A program made the position numbers and the translations under genes. Under the pieces are notes generated by a model, which did no database searches, had not been told where the DNA came from, and was given only the letters and a program-made list of their open reading frames with translations. This document shows, piece after piece, positions 17,785 through 26,172 of a stretch of DNA of 64,000 nt; position 1 is the stretch's first letter; every line of letters begins with the position of its first letter. Origin of the DNA: Paracoccaceae bacterium (GTDB taxonomy: Bacteria; Pseudomonadota; Alphaproteobacteria; Rhodobacterales; Rhodobacteraceae). The stretch covers positions 1 to 64,000 of the forward strand of contig CACGIS010000002.1 of NCBI GenBank assembly GCA_902573175.1, in the 5' to 3' direction.

Positions 17785-19083
17785 TCAAACAGAATTGGAA
17801 GCCGTATTTATTGAAAATTTTGGTCTAAAGGTTAATAAGTATGCAAACAGCAAGGTTGCTATAAAACAGGCTAAACCTGCTAAAAGGAATGCGGGTACAT
17901 AAGTGCTTAATATATCCCGAGACAGACCAGAACCATATGCTGCGACAGCTGATCCTAGTTGGTGCGCGCCAAAAATCCATCCAAAAACAATTGGGCCATT
18001 TATCGTTCCAAAGAATTGACCACTTAGTTTTACGGTTGGCGGTACAGTTGCAATAAAATCAAGACCAAAAAAGATTGCCCATAAGGTAAGACTGTACACA
18101 TCAAAATTACTGTAGGGTAGATAGAAGAGTGACAGCCCCCGTAAGCCATAGTATGCAGCAAGTAAGGTATAGTTATTGTAGCGATCTGAAAGCCAACCCG
18201 ATCCCATGGTTCCTATAAAGTTGAAAAAACCCATAAGAGCCAGATAAGAAGACGCCATGATTATCCCAACATTATTGTCAGCACAAAATGGAATGAAGTG
18301 TTGTCCAATAATTCCGGTACTAGTCAGCCCACAAATAAAAAATGTAATTGTCAAAATCCAGAAAGCAGGGTGATTGATTGCACCGGACAATGCTTTAAAT
18401 GAAATACTTATAGCATTTCCGGTATTTTCTTTGGGTGGATAATAAATCTTATCATCACCATATGCAGCTAGGTTAAGTTGTGATGGCCAATCTTTTCCTA
18501 GCAAAAAGAATAAAGACCCACATATTATTCCACCAATCAATCCTGGAGCTATTGCAAACTGCCAATTAGATACTGTTGTGATCCAGGCCATCAAGGGCAT
18601 AAATATCAGTTGTCCAGCGGCGAAAGCGGAAGTCATTATTCCCACTACTAAACCTCGTCTGGCAGTAAACCATCTTGTGGCAACTGTTGCTGAGAGACCT
18701 AACCCAATTATACCAGATGCAATTCCTAAACATAAACCGATGCTTACCAATAGGTGCCATTTTTCGAAGGCCAGAACTGTGCAAAGTAAACCTATGACTT
18801 CCAATAAAATAACAATCAGCACTACATTTATCACTCCAATCCGGAGCATTAATGGTGCACCTATCGGGCATAGCATGGCCGTCATGAAATACATAAGACC
18901 TGTCGCTATTGATACATCAGAAATATCCCATCCATGTGCTTCTGTGATTGGTAAAATTAAAATTTGTGGAGCGCTTGCAATCGTTGAGGTAGCCAGCGTA
19001 AACAAGAATACTATTGCTGCCATTACCCATGCATAATGAATGCCAGCTTTATCTAAGTAAATTTTGAGTTGTTCAGCTAGCAT
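17785..19083 (-). CDS. MFS transporter
   Basis: A 432-residue major facilitator with about 12 hydrophobic segments and the loop between the two halves around residues 205-220. GGAG lies 9 nt before ATG 19083. It is the first membrane gene of the minus-strand catabolic cluster (GST, VOC, isomerase, ligase, hydratase), so uptake of the substrate of that cluster, possibly a carboxylate, is a reasonable inference. Substrate cannot be read from the sequence. Confidence 0.9.
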   Translation of the reverse strand: MLAEQLKIYLDKAGIHYAWVMAAIVFLFTLATSTIASAPQILILPITEAHGWDISDVSIATGLMYFMTAMLCPIGAPLMLRIGVINVVLIVILLEVIGLLCTVLAFEKWHLLVSIGLCLGIASGIIGLGLSATVATRWFTARRGLVVGIMTSAFAAGQLIFMPLMAWITTVSNWQFAIAPGLIGGIICGSLFFLLGKDWPSQLNLAAYGDDKIYYPPKENTGNAISISFKALSGAINHPAFWILTITFFICGLTSTGIIGQHFIPFCADNNVGIIMASSYLALMGFFNFIGTMGSGWLSDRYNNYTLLAAYYGLRGLSLFYLPYSNFDVYSLTLWAIFFGLDFIATVPPTVKLSGQFFGTINGPIVFGWIFGAHQLGSAVAAYGSGLSRDILSTYVPAFLLAGLACFIATLLFAYLLTFRPKFSINTASNSV

Positions 19084-19114
19084 GTGTGAAGTCTCCTTTA
19101 AATTTCACTTTTTA

Positions 19115-19642
19115 TTATGAGGAAAATTTCTTTATTTCATCAAAACTCATGTGATCAGTTGTATTTTTACCGTAATAGACCTTCTCTATTATCCCAGCTT
19201 CGTTGATCAAAACGTCCACTGGAACGATCGTCATGCCTTGCAACTCCATTGGAAAATAACCTTTCAAACTTGCCTTTAATATTCTGAAAAATCCAACCAG
19301 TGACCCAATCATAAACTTGGGCAACGATTTTTCCACCTCATATTTTGCAAAATAATCAAAGTTTTCATCTGCAAGAATAGTAAAAGGTGCATTATGCTTA
19401 CCCATTTGCTTTGCTAAATAATCTGGAGAGGAATTAAAGATTGCTATCATTTCAAAATTTTTCCCCAATTCATTATAGCGTTTTGTTAACTCGTGAATTC
19501 GCAGATTACAGAATGGGCAAGTCGCAAATCGATAAAAAGTAAGAAGTGTTTTCTTGCCCTTAATTTTTTTAATACTGAACTCAGAACCTTCGATCGATGG
19601 CAATTTAATTTCAGATAGTTTTTCTCCTGGTACTAATTTCAT
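19115..19642 (-). CDS. Thioredoxin-fold peroxiredoxin-like protein (AhpC/TSA-like)
   Basis: A 175-residue AhpC/TSA-related protein. The active-site region is FYRFATCPFCNLRIHEL with a CxxC pair (Cys42, Cys45) where many peroxiredoxins have T-x-x-C. PFTILADENFDYFAKYEV is the typical second block. Its function is peroxide reduction or thiol-disulfide exchange. The GAGGTC RBS fits ATG 19642. It lies 31 nt upstream of the MFS gene and may be in the same transcript. Confidence 0.85.
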   Translation of the reverse strand: MKLVPGEKLSEIKLPSIEGSEFSIKKIKGKKTLLTFYRFATCPFCNLRIHELTKRYNELGKNFEMIAIFNSSPDYLAKQMGKHNAPFTILADENFDYFAKYEVEKSLPKFMIGSLVGFFRILKASLKGYFPMELQGMTIVPVDVLINEAGIIEKVYYGKNTTDHMSFDEIKKFSS

Positions 19643-19709
19643 TTTGACCTCTTTTACATTAAAATTTTTTTCAAAATACTTTGTGATAAATAAATTCGGT
19701 GTGCGCTAT

Positions 19710-19994
19710 TTATCTTATCAAGGCTAAAGAAGCCTCACCTTCTTCTAATCTTACGTTTTTTATTTTACTCGCAACTCCGGCAATACTTTTTTTCCGCTGT
19801 GCGGCTGCTTTTTCAAAAGTATCTTTATCAGGATATATTGATGTTAAAGATGCTGTCGTTGGGCCCGTTCTGAGAAAAACAAGTGCGGTTGCATCTGGAA
19901 AGTTTACAGGAGCATTTTTTATATATTGTGCTTCGAGCTCATCACCTGCTTCTTTCGAAATATATTCAAAGTAATTCATCCTAACATAAGTCAT
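19710..19994 (-). CDS. Small antibiotic-monooxygenase-like (dimeric alpha/beta barrel) protein
   Basis: A 94-residue protein with a beta-alpha-beta-beta-alpha-beta layout (YVRMNYFEYIS ... TASLTSIYPDKDTFEKAAAQRKK ... SLALIR), resembling ABM or EthD-like ferredoxin-fold proteins. No catalytic residues can be named. A good RBS (AGGAGATT) precedes ATG 19994. One of several small proteins of this architecture in the window. Function unknown. Confidence 0.7.
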   Translation of the reverse strand: MTYVRMNYFEYISKEAGDELEAQYIKNAPVNFPDATALVFLRTGPTTASLTSIYPDKDTFEKAAAQRKKSIAGVASKIKNVRLEEGEASLALIR

Positions 19995-20216
19995 GATTTA
20001 ATCTCCTGTTTGACTAAAAGAGATTAGCACAAGTGAAACTTGGACAATAAATAATCGGTTTAGTGACGCTCCGTCAGAATAAAATAATTATATTTATGCG
20101 CTTAATTTTTAATCTTTTTGCTAGGTGCTATAATTTTAAAGTGCATTGTAAGACTAGCAACATTGTATTGTTTTATTTTCTCTGTGAATGAACAGGCTAT
20201 TAAATTGTTTAAAATA

Positions 20217-20762
20217 CTAAAGATCGACCCAGGTTGGTTGCACCTTTATTTTGTTAAAGAATTTTTGCAATCCTTCTATCGTCATTCCAAGAGTCCGATC
20301 ATTCACTAACGGATGAACATAGATTTGCTTGCAGTTCTTTAAATCGCTATCAATAAAAATCCGAACTTCCATTTGAATGCCAACTATCATTGAAAGCGGT
20401 GTTACGGCGCCAGGTCTAACACCTAGATTTTCCATTAATCTTTCTGGTGAACCAAACGATAGGCGCCCAACTGCTAGTTTTAGGTGAACATTTTTAAGAT
20501 CTATTTGTCTGTCTTGCTCTGTAACTAAAAGAATATTTCGCTTTTTGTTATCTCGCAGGTAAAGGTTTTTTATATGACCACCACCATTTTCTGAAGAGAG
20601 AAATTGGTTCTGTACCTTTTTAGAATCCTCAACCGTTCTTAAAGGCTCATGATCTGTTCGCGTATATGAAATATTCCAATCATCAAGTAACTGTAAGATA
20701 GCGTCAGATGAAATTGGAAGGCTATCCTGATATTCTGATGACGCATCAAAAACTGTTTCCAT
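20217..20762 (-). CDS. proX: Ala-tRNA(Pro) deacylase ProX (YbaK/EbsC family)
   Basis: A 181-residue trans-editing domain that hydrolyses mischarged Ala-tRNAPro. Conserved KNLYLRDNKK (catalytic Lys region) and the GSPERLMENLGVRPGAVTPL block (GxxSxA/GxxxP substrate pocket) are present. ProX-type proteins are widespread in alphaproteobacteria whose ProRS lacks an insertion editing domain. Divergent from recQ. Confidence 0.88.
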   Translation of the reverse strand: METVFDASSEYQDSLPISSDAILQLLDDWNISYTRTDHEPLRTVEDSKKVQNQFLSSENGGGHIKNLYLRDNKKRNILLVTEQDRQIDLKNVHLKLAVGRLSFGSPERLMENLGVRPGAVTPLSMIVGIQMEVRIFIDSDLKNCKQIYVHPLVNDRTLGMTIEGLQKFFNKIKVQPTWVDL

Positions 20763-20888
20763 TACTAACCTTTATTTGGTTCAAGACTTAAGTCCTTATC
20801 TATTTTTATTAATAAGTAAAAGAGCTTGCCTGCGACTTAGCTCTGTGGGACACAGATCTTACGAGCAAAAAAGCCAACAGGCAAACCA

Positions 20889-22928
20889 ATGCAAAGACCC
20901 AAAACACTTCTACGTGATATTTTTGGATTTAATGAATTTCGTCCTGGCCAGAGTGAAATTATTGATGCTGTGGTCGATAAGCAAAATGTGCTTGCCATTA
21001 TGCCTACTGGCGGTGGAAAGTCATTATGCTTTCAATTGCCCGCGCTTATGAGTGAGGGGCTCACAGTAGTAATTTCGCCTCTTATTGCACTTATGCGAGA
21101 TCAAGTGCGCGGGCTACAAGCTGCAGGAGTGGCAGCAGAAGCAATAACTTCAGCTAATACCGAGGAGGAAACAGATAAAATTTTTTCAGCGCTGAATGCT
21201 AGCAAATTAAGGATACTCTATCTTGCACCTGAACGTCTGGCCTCAACTGCAATGCTATCAGCTTTACATCGATATAATGTTGTTTCTTTGATTGTAGACG
21301 AAGCCCATTGTATAAGCCAATGGGGTCATGATTTTCGCCCTGACTATCTAAGGATTGGAGAACTGCGGAGGAGCCTGGGTGTTCCCTTGGCCGCATTCAC
21401 TGCAACTGCTGACGAGGAAACGCGCCAAGAAATTATTGATCGTCTTTTTGATGGACTAGCACCAAGTACATTTCTACATGGATTTGATCGCCCGAATATT
21501 CATTTTAGCTTTGTAGTTAAAGATAATCCACGCCGCCAAATTATTGAGTTTGTTAATCAGAGAAAAGGTCAACCAGGTATTATTTATTGTGGTACCAGAG
21601 CTAAAACGGAAACACTTGCGAAAGCTTTAGAAGAAGTTGGCCACAGCACATGCCATTATCACGGTGGCATGTCGTCAGAGGATCGAAGAGTAGTTGAGAG
21701 CCGATTTTCTGGAGAAGATGGGCTTATTGTTGTTGCGACTGTGGCTTTTGGTATGGGTATAGACAAGCCTGATATTCGCTGGGTAGCACATGCAGATTTA
21801 CCTAAATCAATTGAAAGTTTTTATCAGGAAATTGGGAGAGCTGGTCGGGACGGAGGTCCAGCTGAGGCATATACTCTTTACGGAGCAGATGACATTCGTC
21901 TTAGGCGCAGTCAAATTGATGAAAGTCTTGCTTCAATTGAGAGAAAGTCAGTCGACCATGGCCGTCTTAATGCTCTTTTGGGTCTAGCGGAAGCATTGAA
22001 TTGCAGGCGTTTAACTCTTTTAAAATATTTTGGTGAAAATAACGTTGAGTGTAAAAACTGTGATCTATGCGAAAGGCCACCAGAAACATTTGATGCGACC
22101 CAACCGGTGCGAAAGGCATTATCAGCAATCTTGCGTACTGGAGAATACTTTGGCGCAGGTCATCTTATGGATATACTTTTGGGCATAGAAACAGACAAGG
22201 TGCGCAGCCACGGGCATCAATCTTTACCTACTTTTGGAGTTGGTAAAGACCTAAGCCGGGTAAAGTGGCAAGCTGTATTTCGACAAATGATGGGCCATGA
22301 TCTTGTCCGCCCGGATCCAAATCGACATGGAGCATTGAAAATTATGCAAAGTGCTCTGGCAATATTGGGTGATAAAAAAAGTATAACCCTACGCATGGAT
22401 ACTATTAAATCCGCAAAATCTAGTCCAAAGATTAAGATGTTGGTCAGTGAAGAGGACGCGCCTTTGTTGAGTGGACTAAAGGCAAAGAGGCGTGAATTAG
22501 CTGAAACAGCAGGAGTTCCGGCATATATCATTTTTAATGACAAAACGTTAGTAGAAATGGCTCAGAAGCGTCCAATTAATCTTGATGCAATGGCACAAAT
22601 CAATGGTGTTGGAGCAAAAAAGCTGGAAAACTTTGGAAATATATTTTTAGAAGTTATTAACGGTGAGGCCGAAAGATTACATCCGTCTAGAAGAAAGCTC
22701 GCTGGTAATAAGGAAGGCGTTTTGTTTGATCTTCTTTTAGAGGCACAAAACAAACTTACACGCGGTGAAAAAGGTTTAGATAAACCGCTGAGTTGCTCAA
22801 CGTCCCTACTTGTTAAGGTTGCTCAACGAAGGCCGAGTAGTATCAAAGAAATATCTGATATCCTAGGTGAGAGAAGAGCTGAACGTTTTGGAACCGCTTT
22901 TTTAGAAATTTTTATTCACGCTGATTAA
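20889..22928 (+). CDS. recQ: ATP-dependent DNA helicase RecQ
   Basis: A 679-residue RecQ-family 3'-5' helicase in DNA repair and recombination. It has a Q-motif region (FRPGQSEII), Walker A MPTGGGKS (38-45), DEAH box VDEAHCISQWGHDFRP, motif VI EIGRAGRDGGP, RQC zinc cysteines (CRRL...CKNCDLC) and a winged helix. The C-terminus carries two HRDC-like repeats (about 520-585 and 600-679); E. coli RecQ has one. ATG 20889. No SOS box was recognised upstream. Confidence 0.95.
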   Translation: MQRPKTLLRDIFGFNEFRPGQSEIIDAVVDKQNVLAIMPTGGGKSLCFQLPALMSEGLTVVISPLIALMRDQVRGLQAAGVAAEAITSANTEEETDKIFSALNASKLRILYLAPERLASTAMLSALHRYNVVSLIVDEAHCISQWGHDFRPDYLRIGELRRSLGVPLAAFTATADEETRQEIIDRLFDGLAPSTFLHGFDRPNIHFSFVVKDNPRRQIIEFVNQRKGQPGIIYCGTRAKTETLAKALEEVGHSTCHYHGGMSSEDRRVVESRFSGEDGLIVVATVAFGMGIDKPDIRWVAHADLPKSIESFYQEIGRAGRDGGPAEAYTLYGADDIRLRRSQIDESLASIERKSVDHGRLNALLGLAEALNCRRLTLLKYFGENNVECKNCDLCERPPETFDATQPVRKALSAILRTGEYFGAGHLMDILLGIETDKVRSHGHQSLPTFGVGKDLSRVKWQAVFRQMMGHDLVRPDPNRHGALKIMQSALAILGDKKSITLRMDTIKSAKSSPKIKMLVSEEDAPLLSGLKAKRRELAETAGVPAYIIFNDKTLVEMAQKRPINLDAMAQINGVGAKKLENFGNIFLEVINGEAERLHPSRRKLAGNKEGVLFDLLLEAQNKLTRGEKGLDKPLSCSTSLLVKVAQRRPSSIKEISDILGERRAERFGTAFLEIFIHAD

Positions 22929-22936
22929 ATACAAAG

Positions 22937-23080
22937 TTAATTTTTTGACTTTTCAGTCTCTTTTGCCATCCGTTGTTTTCGCAGCTCAGCATTTTTTTGA
23001 TCGTAGGCTTTCTTTTTGCTTTCCAAAATTTCTTTGTATGCGGCCTCAGTTTTTTCGTATGGTTTAATTTTTTTACTCAT
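22937..23080 (-). CDS. 47-residue charged helical protein
   Basis: Small ORF MSKKIKPYEKTEAAYKEILE... with about half its residues Lys, Glu, Arg or Gln, predicted to be one long helix. Starts ATG 23080 with a weak GAAAG upstream; ends 8 bases after the recQ stop, convergent to it. It lies just downstream of the cold-shock gene terminator on the same strand. No family recognised; coding is supported by amphipathic composition and a clean start-stop frame only. Confidence 0.5.
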   Translation of the reverse strand: MSKKIKPYEKTEAAYKEILESKKKAYDQKNAELRKQRMAKETEKSKN

Positions 23081-23097
23081 GACAATTTCTTTCAAAA

Positions 23098-23134
23098 TAA
23101 AAAAATACGCGCTCTCTATCTATAGAAAGCGCGT
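23098..23134 (-). terminator. Rho-independent terminator of the cold-shock gene
   Basis: Read on the minus strand: ACGCGCTTTC/GAGAGCGCGT stem (23134-23107) followed by an A then a run of seven T residues. It lies 18 nt beyond the csp stop. Confidence 0.87.
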
Positions 23135-23151
23135 GCAAAAATTTTTAATTT

Positions 23152-23358
23152 TCATTTAAGTTCTATGTTGTCAGCTGACTCGCGACCGTCTCTGCCGCTA
23201 GATATTTCAAAGCTAACTTTTTGATCGTCGGCTAGATCATCGATGCCAGATCGTTCCAATGCACTTATATGCACAAATACATCTTTATCACCTTCATCTG
23301 GTGCAATGAATCCAAAACCCTTAGTTTTGTTAAACCATTTTACTTTGCCTGTAGGCAT
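23152..23358 (-). CDS. Cold-shock-domain protein (CspA family)
   Basis: A 68-residue OB-fold RNA chaperone. RNP1 KGFGFIAP and RNP2 VFVHISAL motifs are intact. Full RBS AAGGAG lies before ATG 23358. Cold-shock proteins melt mRNA structure at low temperature or in stationary phase. A long untranslated leader is suggested by the promoter-like sequence about 200 nt upstream, and an intrinsic terminator follows. Confidence 0.95.
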   Translation of the reverse strand: MPTGKVKWFNKTKGFGFIAPDEGDKDVFVHISALERSGIDDLADDQKVSFEISSGRDGRESADNIELK

Positions 23359-23589
23359 TATTCTAATCTCCTTGTTTTACCCCGTCCACATAAAGTGACG
23401 AGCTGGCCAACTCAGCTTAAATCGAAGACTGAGCGCCGCTTTGAGGAAAAACAGTTTATCGAAATAGAAATTTGTAAGCACCGTGGTCTTATTTTTTTTT
23501 CAATGAATATTCAAGTGATAAGTGTAAAGGTTATTTTTTTGCAATTGAAAGTTTATATTATATCAAGGTAAACCTTAACTTATTGTCAA
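23359..23589 (-). promoter_or_regulatory. Putative promoter and long 5' leader of the csp gene
   Basis: Minus-strand TTGACA (23589-23584) and TATAAT (23562-23557) are both perfect hexamers but 21 bp apart, longer than optimal. Transcription from here would give a leader of roughly 190 nt, the size known for cspA-type thermosensing leaders. Whether the leader folds that way was not computed. The rest of the 318-nt gap up to 23676 shows no gene. Confidence 0.45.
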
Positions 23590-23676
23590 TTAAAGGCCCA
23601 TCAGTATCTTGAAACTGTCTGACCTAGATACCATATATAAAATATAAATTAATACCTACATTTCAGGAAGAAAACC

Positions 23677-23817
23677 ATGAAGATGATTGCGCTCAATGGG
23701 CCGCATCACAAAAGGTATGTGGTCTTTAATAACAAAGGTAAAATTGTGATTATTACACGTAATAAAAGTACCGCAAAATTGTTCTTAAATAATGCTAGTA
23801 TAAAATCTGCGGCTTAG
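23677..23817 (+). CDS. 46-residue basic hypothetical protein
   Basis: Small ORF MKMIALNGPHHKRYVVFNNK..., rich in Lys and Asn, with beta-strand-like YVVF and IVIIT segments. AGGAAG lies 6 nt before ATG 23677, which supports translation. No family recognised. Divergent from the cold-shock gene. Confidence 0.5.
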   Translation: MKMIALNGPHHKRYVVFNNKGKIVIITRNKSTAKLFLNNASIKSAA

Positions 23818-23930
23818 TTTAATATGGTTTACCGTTTTTTAGCTAACTCTTGATTATTTCTGCGGTTAAAAGCTACTGGCAAAGTTTTTTGAAACGCAGG
23901 TGCATGACAATATACTAGACGGATAAAAAT

Positions 23931-23991
23931 GATCCTGTACTGTGAAAAGTTGTAAAAGAGTGTGACTCTTTTGAATTAAAGATACAGGATC
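23931..23991 (+). other. Nested hairpin in the leader of the metallo-hydrolase gene
   Basis: Outer 9-bp perfect stem GATCCTGTA/TACAGGATC (23931-23939 with 23983-23991) encloses an inner 7-bp stem AAAAGAG/CTCTTTT (23954-23960 with 23966-23972). It ends 33 nt before ATG 24025. Could be a structured leader, a terminator-like element or a protein-binding inverted repeat. It matches no riboswitch known to me. Confidence 0.5.
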
Positions 23992-24024
23992 TTTGGTTCT
24001 TTTGGGATTTAAGGCGATCACTAG

Positions 24025-24939
24025 ATGACTATAAATAGGCGTAAATTTTTAAAAAATTCAGCTTTAGGAACGTTATCCTTGGCAATACCAAGCCTGACTT
24101 TGTCCCAAATTGATTTGGGTTCGGCAACAATAAGCACAATTAGTGACGGAACAATTACGTTGCCCGGAAGTCTTTCTTTTGACACTAGCATGCCATCTAG
24201 CGAGCTAGAAGTGATTTTAAAAGACTTTGATTTATCCAAGGATGAATTAACCCGAGAATGCAATTTAACGCTTTATGAAAGTGGAACAAAGAAGGTTCTT
24301 TTTGACGCTGGCGCGGGAGTTGATTTTTTGAGTGGTATGGGAAATATTGTTGAGAGTTTAGAGGCAATTGACCTTTCAACTGATGACATAACAGATGTAG
24401 TTTTTACTCATGCGCATCCAGATCATATTTGGGGAGTATTGGATGATTTTGACGACTTAACTTTTCAGAACGCAAATTATCATATGGGCAGAACGGAGTG
24501 GGAATACTGGTTTGATCCTGAAACCGTTAATAAAGTGCGTGAGGACCGCATTGCTATGGCAGTAGGAGCAAAACGAAGGCTTGAAGCTCTTGAGGGAAAT
24601 ATAAACTTATTTGATAATAACGATGAGATTACCGACGGGATCAAAGCTTTACTAACACCTGGGCATTCACCTGGTCATATGAGTTTTGAAGTTGGCAAGT
24701 CAACGCAAAAAGCTCTCGTTATAGGTGACGCACTAAATAATCATCACGTTGCTTTCAGAAAGCCAGAGTGGACTAGTGCTGGTCTGGATCAAGATCCTAA
24801 TTTAGCAGCAGATACACGTAAAAAAATCTTAGAAAAAATAGTATTGGAGCAATTGAAAGTTGTAGGTTTTCATCTGCCTAATGGCGGAATTGGCCATGTT
24901 GAAAAAATAGGAGCAGGGTACAACTTTGTTAACAGTTAA
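24025..24939 (+). CDS. Exported metallo-beta-lactamase-fold hydrolase (twin-arginine signal)
   Basis: A 304-residue MBL-fold protein with an N-terminal RRKFLKNSALGTLSLAIP segment, a twin-arginine-type signal for periplasmic export. Metal motifs are THAHPDH, GHSPGH and GDA, so a binuclear Zn site is complete. Such quorum-quenching-like or lactonase-like proteins hydrolyse esters, lactones or thioesters; the substrate is not readable. No typical class B beta-lactamase features are evident. Preceded by a structured leader. Confidence 0.9.
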   Translation: MTINRRKFLKNSALGTLSLAIPSLTLSQIDLGSATISTISDGTITLPGSLSFDTSMPSSELEVILKDFDLSKDELTRECNLTLYESGTKKVLFDAGAGVDFLSGMGNIVESLEAIDLSTDDITDVVFTHAHPDHIWGVLDDFDDLTFQNANYHMGRTEWEYWFDPETVNKVREDRIAMAVGAKRRLEALEGNINLFDNNDEITDGIKALLTPGHSPGHMSFEVGKSTQKALVIGDALNNHHVAFRKPEWTSAGLDQDPNLAADTRKKILEKIVLEQLKVVGFHLPNGGIGHVEKIGAGYNFVNS

Positions 24940-24987
24940 GCTCTGATTTTACAGTCCTATTGAGTGTTAAAAAATGGGGGAATTATC

Positions 24988-25065
24988 ATGAAAACGGAAG
25001 TTATGACATTTAGAATAAGTTCCTCTAAGATTATTGTTTATTTGGGATACTTTTTTAAATGTTAA
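24988..25065 (+). CDS. Possible 25-residue leader ORF overlapping the GST gene
   Basis: ATG 24988 has a strong GGGGGA purine tract 6-8 nt upstream, and the ORF ends by overlapping the GST start codon (ATG 25059, stop 25063-25065). The peptide MKTEVMTFRISSSKIIVYLG... is not a recognisable domain. The GST start itself lacks a good RBS, so this ORF may feed ribosomes to it by termination-reinitiation. Confidence 0.35.
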   Translation: MKTEVMTFRISSSKIIVYLGYFFKC

Positions 25066-25736
25066 AACTTATTTATTTTAAAATGAGAGCATTAGCGGAG
25101 GCCCCACAATTACTATTGGAGTATTCTGGGTTAGAATATGAATATTTGATGTCATGGGATCATTTTGAGGATGTTTGGCCAAATGTGAAATCCAAAATTC
25201 CATTTCAACAACTTCCGATGATGGAGGTAGAGGATGGAACACAGATTTGTCAGAGTATTGCTATTTTGCAGTATATAGAAAATAGATCTAGCCTTGCAAT
25301 TAATGACCCAGTCAAAGCGGCAGAGGCAATGGCAATTTTGCAAAGCTCACAAGAACTATTTGCACCACTGAATCCAACTATTAATTTTGCAACAGGAGAC
25401 GACTTTATCGCAAAGAGAGATACTATGCGGGGAGGATTAAATAATAGGTTTGCCGATTTATCTAGATGCCTTGAAAAATATGAAGGTAAATATTTTATCG
25501 ATGACACCCCAAGAGCAGCGGAATTTGCTGCATTTCACCACATGGATCTATCTAGGCATCTTGATCCCGATATCCTTAACTCATTTCCGCGCTTAGTCCA
25601 ATTTGTTAAAGATATTGAGAGTATAAAGAGTGTTTCTTCTTATTTAGAAAACCGTCCTGAATTAGTGGATGTTGGGGTAGAGCCAAAATTAATAATTGAT
25701 GGCAGGCCTCAGCCTACAGGTGTGGTGAAGACATGA
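25059..25736 (+). CDS. Glutathione S-transferase family protein
   Basis: A 225-residue GST-like protein. The N-terminal thioredoxin fold reads LIYFKMRALAEAPQLLLEYS, then IPFQQLPMMEVEDG with the cis-Pro and QSIAILQYIE, as in sigma/alpha-type GSTs. The C-terminal domain is helical. The stop overlaps the next gene by 4 nt, indicating coupling with the 105-residue protein. Little similarity to the GST at 17091, so this is not a recent duplicate. Confidence 0.87.
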   Translation: MLKLIYFKMRALAEAPQLLLEYSGLEYEYLMSWDHFEDVWPNVKSKIPFQQLPMMEVEDGTQICQSIAILQYIENRSSLAINDPVKAAEAMAILQSSQELFAPLNPTINFATGDDFIAKRDTMRGGLNNRFADLSRCLEKYEGKYFIDDTPRAAEFAAFHHMDLSRHLDPDILNSFPRLVQFVKDIESIKSVSSYLENRPELVDVGVEPKLIIDGRPQPTGVVKT

Positions 25737-26050
25737 AACATTTTATTGCAACGCACACATGCTTTTCAGAAGAGGCTCGCAGAGCATTTATTGAAAACAC
25801 TAAAGCACTCACACATAAAGAAATGATAGAAGGCACTAAATCGGAGACAGCTAAGCTTTTAGCCCATTGGATGGGTAAAGATGAGTTCTTTTTTTGCCAT
25901 TGGTTAGCAGTTAATGAGGAGGCAATACATGAAGTACTTGAGGAACAGGGGTTGGCAGATATCATAGTAACTAATGCCAATGAGATGGTAAGGTTTGTTT
26001 CTGCTTCGGACTTAAAAGATGAGCCGGTTGGTGACCCCGATGATACTTAA
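25733..26050 (+). CDS. Hypothetical 105-residue protein coupled to GST
   Basis: Starts inside the GST stop (ATGA overlap). The sequence MKHFIATHTCFSEEARRAF... has a beta-alpha-alpha-beta pattern with FFFCHWLAVNEEAIHEVLEEQG, resembling small ferredoxin-like or DUF4242-type proteins with conserved His/Cys near the start. Possibly metal-binding. Function not established; the coupling suggests it works with the GST. Confidence 0.7.
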   Translation: MKHFIATHTCFSEEARRAFIENTKALTHKEMIEGTKSETAKLLAHWMGKDEFFFCHWLAVNEEAIHEVLEEQGLADIIVTNANEMVRFVSASDLKDEPVGDPDDT

Positions 26051-26055
26051 ACTTA

Positions 26056-26172
26056 ATGCATCCGCTTATTAAAATCCTTGTCGCAGCTTTAATCATTGTG
26101 CTTTTATATTTTGTTGTTGATGCCAAATTTAAACATATGACAGCTAAATGGACCGTAGATGAGCAAAAATAG
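26056..26172 (+). CDS. 38-residue single-span membrane peptide
   Basis: ORF MHPLIKILVAALIIVLLYFVV followed by a polar tail; one transmembrane helix at residues 5-22. It begins 5 nt after the previous stop and overlaps the guanine deaminase start by 14 nt, fitting tightly into the operon. Too short for homology-based assignment. Confidence 0.5.
   Translation: MHPLIKILVAALIIVLLYFVVDAKFKHMTAKWTVDEQK

Noticed and set aside
18578-19036. 152-aa plus-strand ORF inside the MFS gene
   Set aside because: Antisense shadow of a hydrophobic gene; composition reflects the complement of membrane codons.
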